Assembly: GCA_016219175.1 (NCBI GenBank)
Contig: JACRCD010000068.1
Span: 1-64,000, forward strand
Origin: Deltaproteobacteria bacterium
Lineage (GTDB): Bacteria > Desulfobacterota > Desulfobulbia > Desulfobulbales > SURF-16
Reading direction: 5' to 3'
Length of the DNA stretch: 64,000 nucleotides
Shown here: positions 60,975-64,000 of the stretch, piece after piece
How positions within the stretch are numbered: the first letter of the stretch is position 1
Layout: each line of letters begins with the position of its first letter
The notes under the pieces: generated by a model
What the model was told of the DNA's origin: nothing
The model's input: only the letters and a program-made list of their open reading frames with translations
The model's database searches: none
Made by a program: the position numbers and the translations under genes

Positions 60975-61537
60975 TATTACGTTCATATTAATACTTCACA
61001 TAACCAAATTAACTAAATCGAGCATCATCTTTCGGCGCGTTGTTGTTTGGATGATGGGTTTATGTCAAACATATCCATGATCCTGCTGTAATGTCTCTTT
61101 GTCGCACCGCTTGGCCGGGGCAAAATAGGTATCCATGTTAAGCAACTCCTTAGCATTCATCATAGATTGGCCGGTTCATTTCCCGCAAGTCATTTTTTAG
61201 GAACGTATCAGGGCGGGCAGTGAACATGCAACCAAGACGTTCATGCCGGGCAAGTAAAGCGCGAACCGGAATCCATTGCACCGCAAGGGTGGGCATGGCT
61301 TCATCATGCCCACGGGTTTGCTCACCTGCCGGCCCCACCGTCATTCCGGCATGCCTTCAGCCGGAATCCACTGCACAGGCCGCAAACATATTTTTTTTGC
61401 TTCCTGACAAATTTTGTTTTGCATTCGGCGTATCAGTTTGTTAGTTTAGGGTTCATAGTAGTTAGTATGACAAACGGCTGACAAAAGAGGCAATCTGCTG
61501 AAACGCCTGGCATCGGACCGGGCATACGGGGGTGTTC
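60975..61537. other. Gene-free interval with duplicated kinase fragment
   Basis: No gene is seen. Positions 61081-61273 copy the kinase 5' end. A REP-like palindrome GTGGGCATG/CATGCCCAC is at 61289-61313. The sequence before cas6 (61400-61530) is AT-rich and ends with ACGGGGGTG, a plausible ribosome binding site. Confidence 0.55.
61081..61273. repeat. Duplicated kinase 5' end, truncated copy
   Basis: This repeats the kinase gene's upstream region and first 18 codons (see 59706-59897), including AAGGAGTTGCTTA before the ATG, with single-base changes. It is cut off at 61081, where unrelated sequence begins. No kinase continues from it. Confidence 0.88.
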
Positions 61538-62479
61538 ATGCTGGTTGGCAAATATTTTTTTCATTGTCGCTTCACCTCACCGGCCTCATTGCCGGCCTTT
61601 AAAGGCTCCATGCTGCGGGGCGCGTTCGGCCATGCCCTCAAAAAAGTGGTCTGCGCCCTGCGCCGCAAGACCTGCGCCGATTGCCTCCTTTCCGCAACCT
61701 GCGTCTATTCCCTTATCTTTGAACCCCACGCCATCCGGCCGGACAAAGACTCTGATAACCCGAAAACCACCTTTCCGCCGCACCCCTATGTGCTGCAGCC
61801 GCCCGCTGACAACGGCCGGGCATACGCCATGGACGACGCCTTCAGCTTCGGCCTCACCCTCTTCGGCAAGAATAATGATTTCCTGCCCCATATCGTCTAC
61901 GCGGTGGAGCAGATGGGCGAAGCCGGCCTGGGGAGGCAAGCGGGAAACGGCTGCGGCCGCTTCGCCATGGCTGCGGTCGAAAACCAGGACGCCACCCTCT
62001 ACGATGGCGACCAGAAGATTCTCCACCAGACCCTTCCCCTGCAAAACCTGGCGCTGCAACCGCCACCCGCCGATCCCGTCAACTCCCTCACCATCCGGCT
62101 CCTCACCCCGCGCCGCCTGAAACACGACAACCGCTTCTAGCAAACCCTGCCCTTTCACCTGCTCATCCGCGCCGCCCTGCGCCGCGTCTCAAGCCTAGAA
62201 GAAACATTTGGCCAGGGAGAACCGCCGCTTGACTACCGGGGACTGGTCCGGCGAGCGGAGCAAATTACCGCCAGGGAAAGCGACTGCCGCTGGGTGGATA
62301 TCGAACGCTACAGCAACCGCCAGAAAACCAACATGCTGATCGGCGGCTTGCAGGGGAAGCTGGTTTATGAAGGGGAATTGGCGGAATTTCTGCCGCTGCT
62401 TCGGTATTGCGAGGTGACGCATCTGGGGAAACAGACGGCGTTTGGGTTGGGGAGGGGGTGGGGGTTGGACAAACAGTAG
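61538..62479 (+). pseudogene. cas6: Orphan cas6 (CRISPR RNA endonuclease) with in-frame amber codon
   Basis: Read through one TAG, the frame gives 313 residues of a Cas6 RAMP protein. It opens FFHCRFTSPASLPAFKGSML, has a CADCLLSATC cysteine pair, TPRRLKHDNRF before the stop, and then FHLLIRAALRRVSSLEETF. The C-terminal glycine-rich motif is LGKQTAFGLGRG. Cas6 cuts CRISPR transcripts within repeats. The TAG at 62138-62140 (codon 201) replaces what would be CAG or AAG, and the frame stays open and conserved after it. No cas genes or CRISPR array are in the window. It may be a pseudogene, or the TAG may be decoded. The start is the ATG at 61538 after GGGGGTG. Confidence 0.8.
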
Positions 62480-62490
62480 TGATATTAACA

Positions 62491-63996
62491 TCACTTATTC
62501 TCAAGTATGCAAGTTAATTCCAAATCCAGTTCTTTAGCTTTTCGATATTTCTCAATGGCCTCCTCGTTGCGCCCGAGATTTTGTAAGGCAATGCCCCAAT
62601 TGTAGAAGGCAAGAGCGAGTTTTGGATCGAGTTCCGTGGCATGGTGGTATTTTTCAATTGCCTCCTCGTTTCTTCCTAATTTTCCCAACGCCGCACCCCA
62701 ATTGAGGAAGGCATCAGGGTCTTTTGGATCGAGTTCCGTGGCATGGCGGAATTTTTCAATGGCCTCCTCGTTTCTCCCTAATTTCCCCAATACTACACCC
62801 CAATTGAAGAAGGCGTCAGGGGCATCAGGGCCAATTTCTATGGCGTGGCGAATTTTTTCACTGGCTTCCTCGTTTCTTTCTAATTTTCCCAACGCCGCAC
62901 CCCAATTGAGGAAGACAGCAGCGTTTTTCGGATCGAGTTCCGTTGCGCTACGATATTTCTCAATGGCCTCCTCAAAGCACCCGAGATTATGTAGTGCATT
63001 GCCCCAGTTGTAGAAGGCATCAGCTAATTTCGGATCGAGTTCTGTTGCGCTACGATATTTCTCAGAGGCTTCCTCAAAGCGTCCGAGATCTTGTAGTGCA
63101 ACACCCCAGTTGTAGAAGGCAGCAGCTAATTTCGGATCGAGTTCTGTTGCGCGGCTGTATTTCTCAATTGCCTCCTCGGTGCGCCCGAGACTTCCTAGCG
63201 TAACGCCCCAGTTGTAGAATGCAACAGCGTTTTTCGGGTCGAGTGACGTGGTGCTACGGTATTTCACAATGGCCTCTTCAAAGCGCCCGAGATTATGTAG
63301 TGTCTTGCCCCAATTGTAGAAGGCAAAAGCAAATTTCGGATCGAGTTCCGTTGCGCTACGGAATTTTTCAATGGCCTCTTCATTTCTCCCTAATTTATCC
63401 AGCGCATTGCCCCAATTATTGAAGGCAGCGGTGAATTTCGGATCAAGTTCCGTGGTGCGGCTGTATTTCTCAATTGCCTCCTCGGTGCGCCCGAGACTTC
63501 CTAGTGCAACGCCCCAATTGTAAAAGGCAACAGCGTTTTTCGGGTCGAGTTCCATTGCGCTACGGTATTTCACAATGGCCTCCTCAAAGCGCCCGAGATC
63601 TTGTAGTGCAACACCCAAACAGATGTAAGCATCAAAAGATTTGGGCGCAATATTTACGGCCTGAATAGCTTTTTCCAGCTGGCGGTCAAATTGTTTCAGT
63701 TTCCCTAAAACCCTCGACCAGCCAATGAAAGCCCACGGGTGAACATCAACCCGGTCACTGGCAAGAATTTGTTCGTATAACTGTATGGACGGAGAAAAAT
63801 CGCAGGAATCAGTACCCTTGCATTGCTTCTCCTCAATTGACACGAAGTAGCTTGCCAGCAATATCGGGTAAATCTCTCTTTGGATTTCTACGGCTGATGT
63901 TCGTAGCAACGTCTCGATATTGTCAACCTTGTCCTTAATAAAAAATGTCCTATCGGCACTATTGATCCGGTTAACGAGCACCCGCATTTCCAACAT
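62491..63996 (-). CDS. TPR protein with eleven near-identical 34-residue repeats (edge-partial)
   Basis: The product is at least 501 residues and may extend past the right edge of the window. After an N-terminal region of about 110 residues there are eleven 34-residue TPR units of the form ELDPKxAxAFYNWGxALxxL, then GRxEEAIEKYRxAT. They are so alike at the DNA level that 102-bp repeats are obvious between about 62530 and 63650, which suggests recent expansion by recombination. TPR arrays bind partner proteins. The neighbour is the broken cas6 gene in a convergent orientation. The start ATG at 63996 is provisional. Confidence 0.88.
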   Translation of the reverse strand: MLEMRVLVNRINSADRTFFIKDKVDNIETLLRTSAVEIQREIYPILLASYFVSIEEKQCKGTDSCDFSPSIQLYEQILASDRVDVHPWAFIGWSRVLGKLKQFDRQLEKAIQAVNIAPKSFDAYICLGVALQDLGRFEEAIVKYRSAMELDPKNAVAFYNWGVALGSLGRTEEAIEKYSRTTELDPKFTAAFNNWGNALDKLGRNEEAIEKFRSATELDPKFAFAFYNWGKTLHNLGRFEEAIVKYRSTTSLDPKNAVAFYNWGVTLGSLGRTEEAIEKYSRATELDPKLAAAFYNWGVALQDLGRFEEASEKYRSATELDPKLADAFYNWGNALHNLGCFEEAIEKYRSATELDPKNAAVFLNWGAALGKLERNEEASEKIRHAIEIGPDAPDAFFNWGVVLGKLGRNEEAIEKFRHATELDPKDPDAFLNWGAALGKLGRNEEAIEKYHHATELDPKLALAFYNWGIALQNLGRNEEAIEKYRKAKELDLELTCILENK

Positions 63997-64000
63997 ATCA

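Noticed and set aside
61150-61344. Reverse reading frame of 64 residues in the duplicated kinase region
   Set aside because: It runs through REP-like and duplicated non-coding DNA, has no ribosome binding site and no protein-like pattern.
60975-61530. CRISPR array next to cas6
   Set aside because: No regularly spaced direct repeats are found upstream or downstream of cas6 within the window.

Overview
The window looks like chromosomal DNA of a Gram-negative, GC-rich anaerobe-type bacterium, most likely a Desulfobacterota (former Deltaproteobacteria) member close to Desulfobulbales. This placement is inferred from gene content: stand-alone IMP cyclohydrolase, FolE2, PyrR, PEP-CTERM proteins, FecR/CHASE2 genes, many PAS kinases and a YeeE/TusA sulfur pair. 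No rRNA or tRNA gene was seen, and no marker gene fixes the species.

Layout. From 0.2 to 7.3 kb lie accessory genes: a Cache-PAS-GGDEF diguanylate cyclase, a thymidylate-kinase-like protein, a Fic protein, a PEP-CTERM-like protein, two small AT-rich genes and an antitoxin-like regulator. From 8.0 to 14.7 kb is a tight forward operon: TPR protein, lipoprotein, radical SAM-DUF2344 fusion and RNase G. From 14.7 to 33.6 kb is a block built mainly from exported proteins: a reverse CHASE2 cyclase/FecR/TPR-barrel operon, a PEP-CTERM protein, a 2564-residue chimera (toroid, PKD and YD repeats), a YdjY protein, a second toroid protein and a TatD-like hydrolase. From 33.7 to 39.1 kb are core genes rplU-rpmA-obgE-proB-proA-nadD. 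The radical SAM-RNase G genes and rplU-rpmA-obgE are usually close together, so the 14.7-33.6 kb block looks like an insertion that split a conserved neighbourhood.

From 39.3 to 46.3 kb are folE2, an S4 RNA-binding protein, a purine pair (stand-alone IMP cyclohydrolase and purN), pyrR, a GAF/ATPase protein and a large U32 peptidase-family protein. From 46.6 to 53.0 kb are a TPR-SGNH hydrolase, an NlpC/P60-like protein, exbB-exbD and a chemoreceptor. From 53.2 to 57.0 kb is a reverse operon for YeeE-type sulfur import, a TusA-like carrier and a hybrid kinase. From 57.1 to 59.8 kb lie a decayed TrkA-type remnant, a SET-domain methyltransferase, its operon partner with a lysine/glycine-rich histone-like tail, and a PAS kinase. 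The last 4 kb is mosaic: a PIN toxin module between two copies of a 132-bp element, a duplicated kinase 5' end, an orphan cas6 broken by an amber codon, and a TPR protein cut by the window edge.

Small repeats are plentiful and organised. There are six copies of a 132-bp inverted-ended element, two inverted copies of a 105-bp element 6.8 kb apart, palindromic REP-like units, and short tandem repeats between housekeeping genes. The most original lead is the SET methyltransferase beside a lysine-rich-tail peptidoglycan-binding protein. The second is the toroid-PKD-YD chimera with its YdjY and toroid neighbours.
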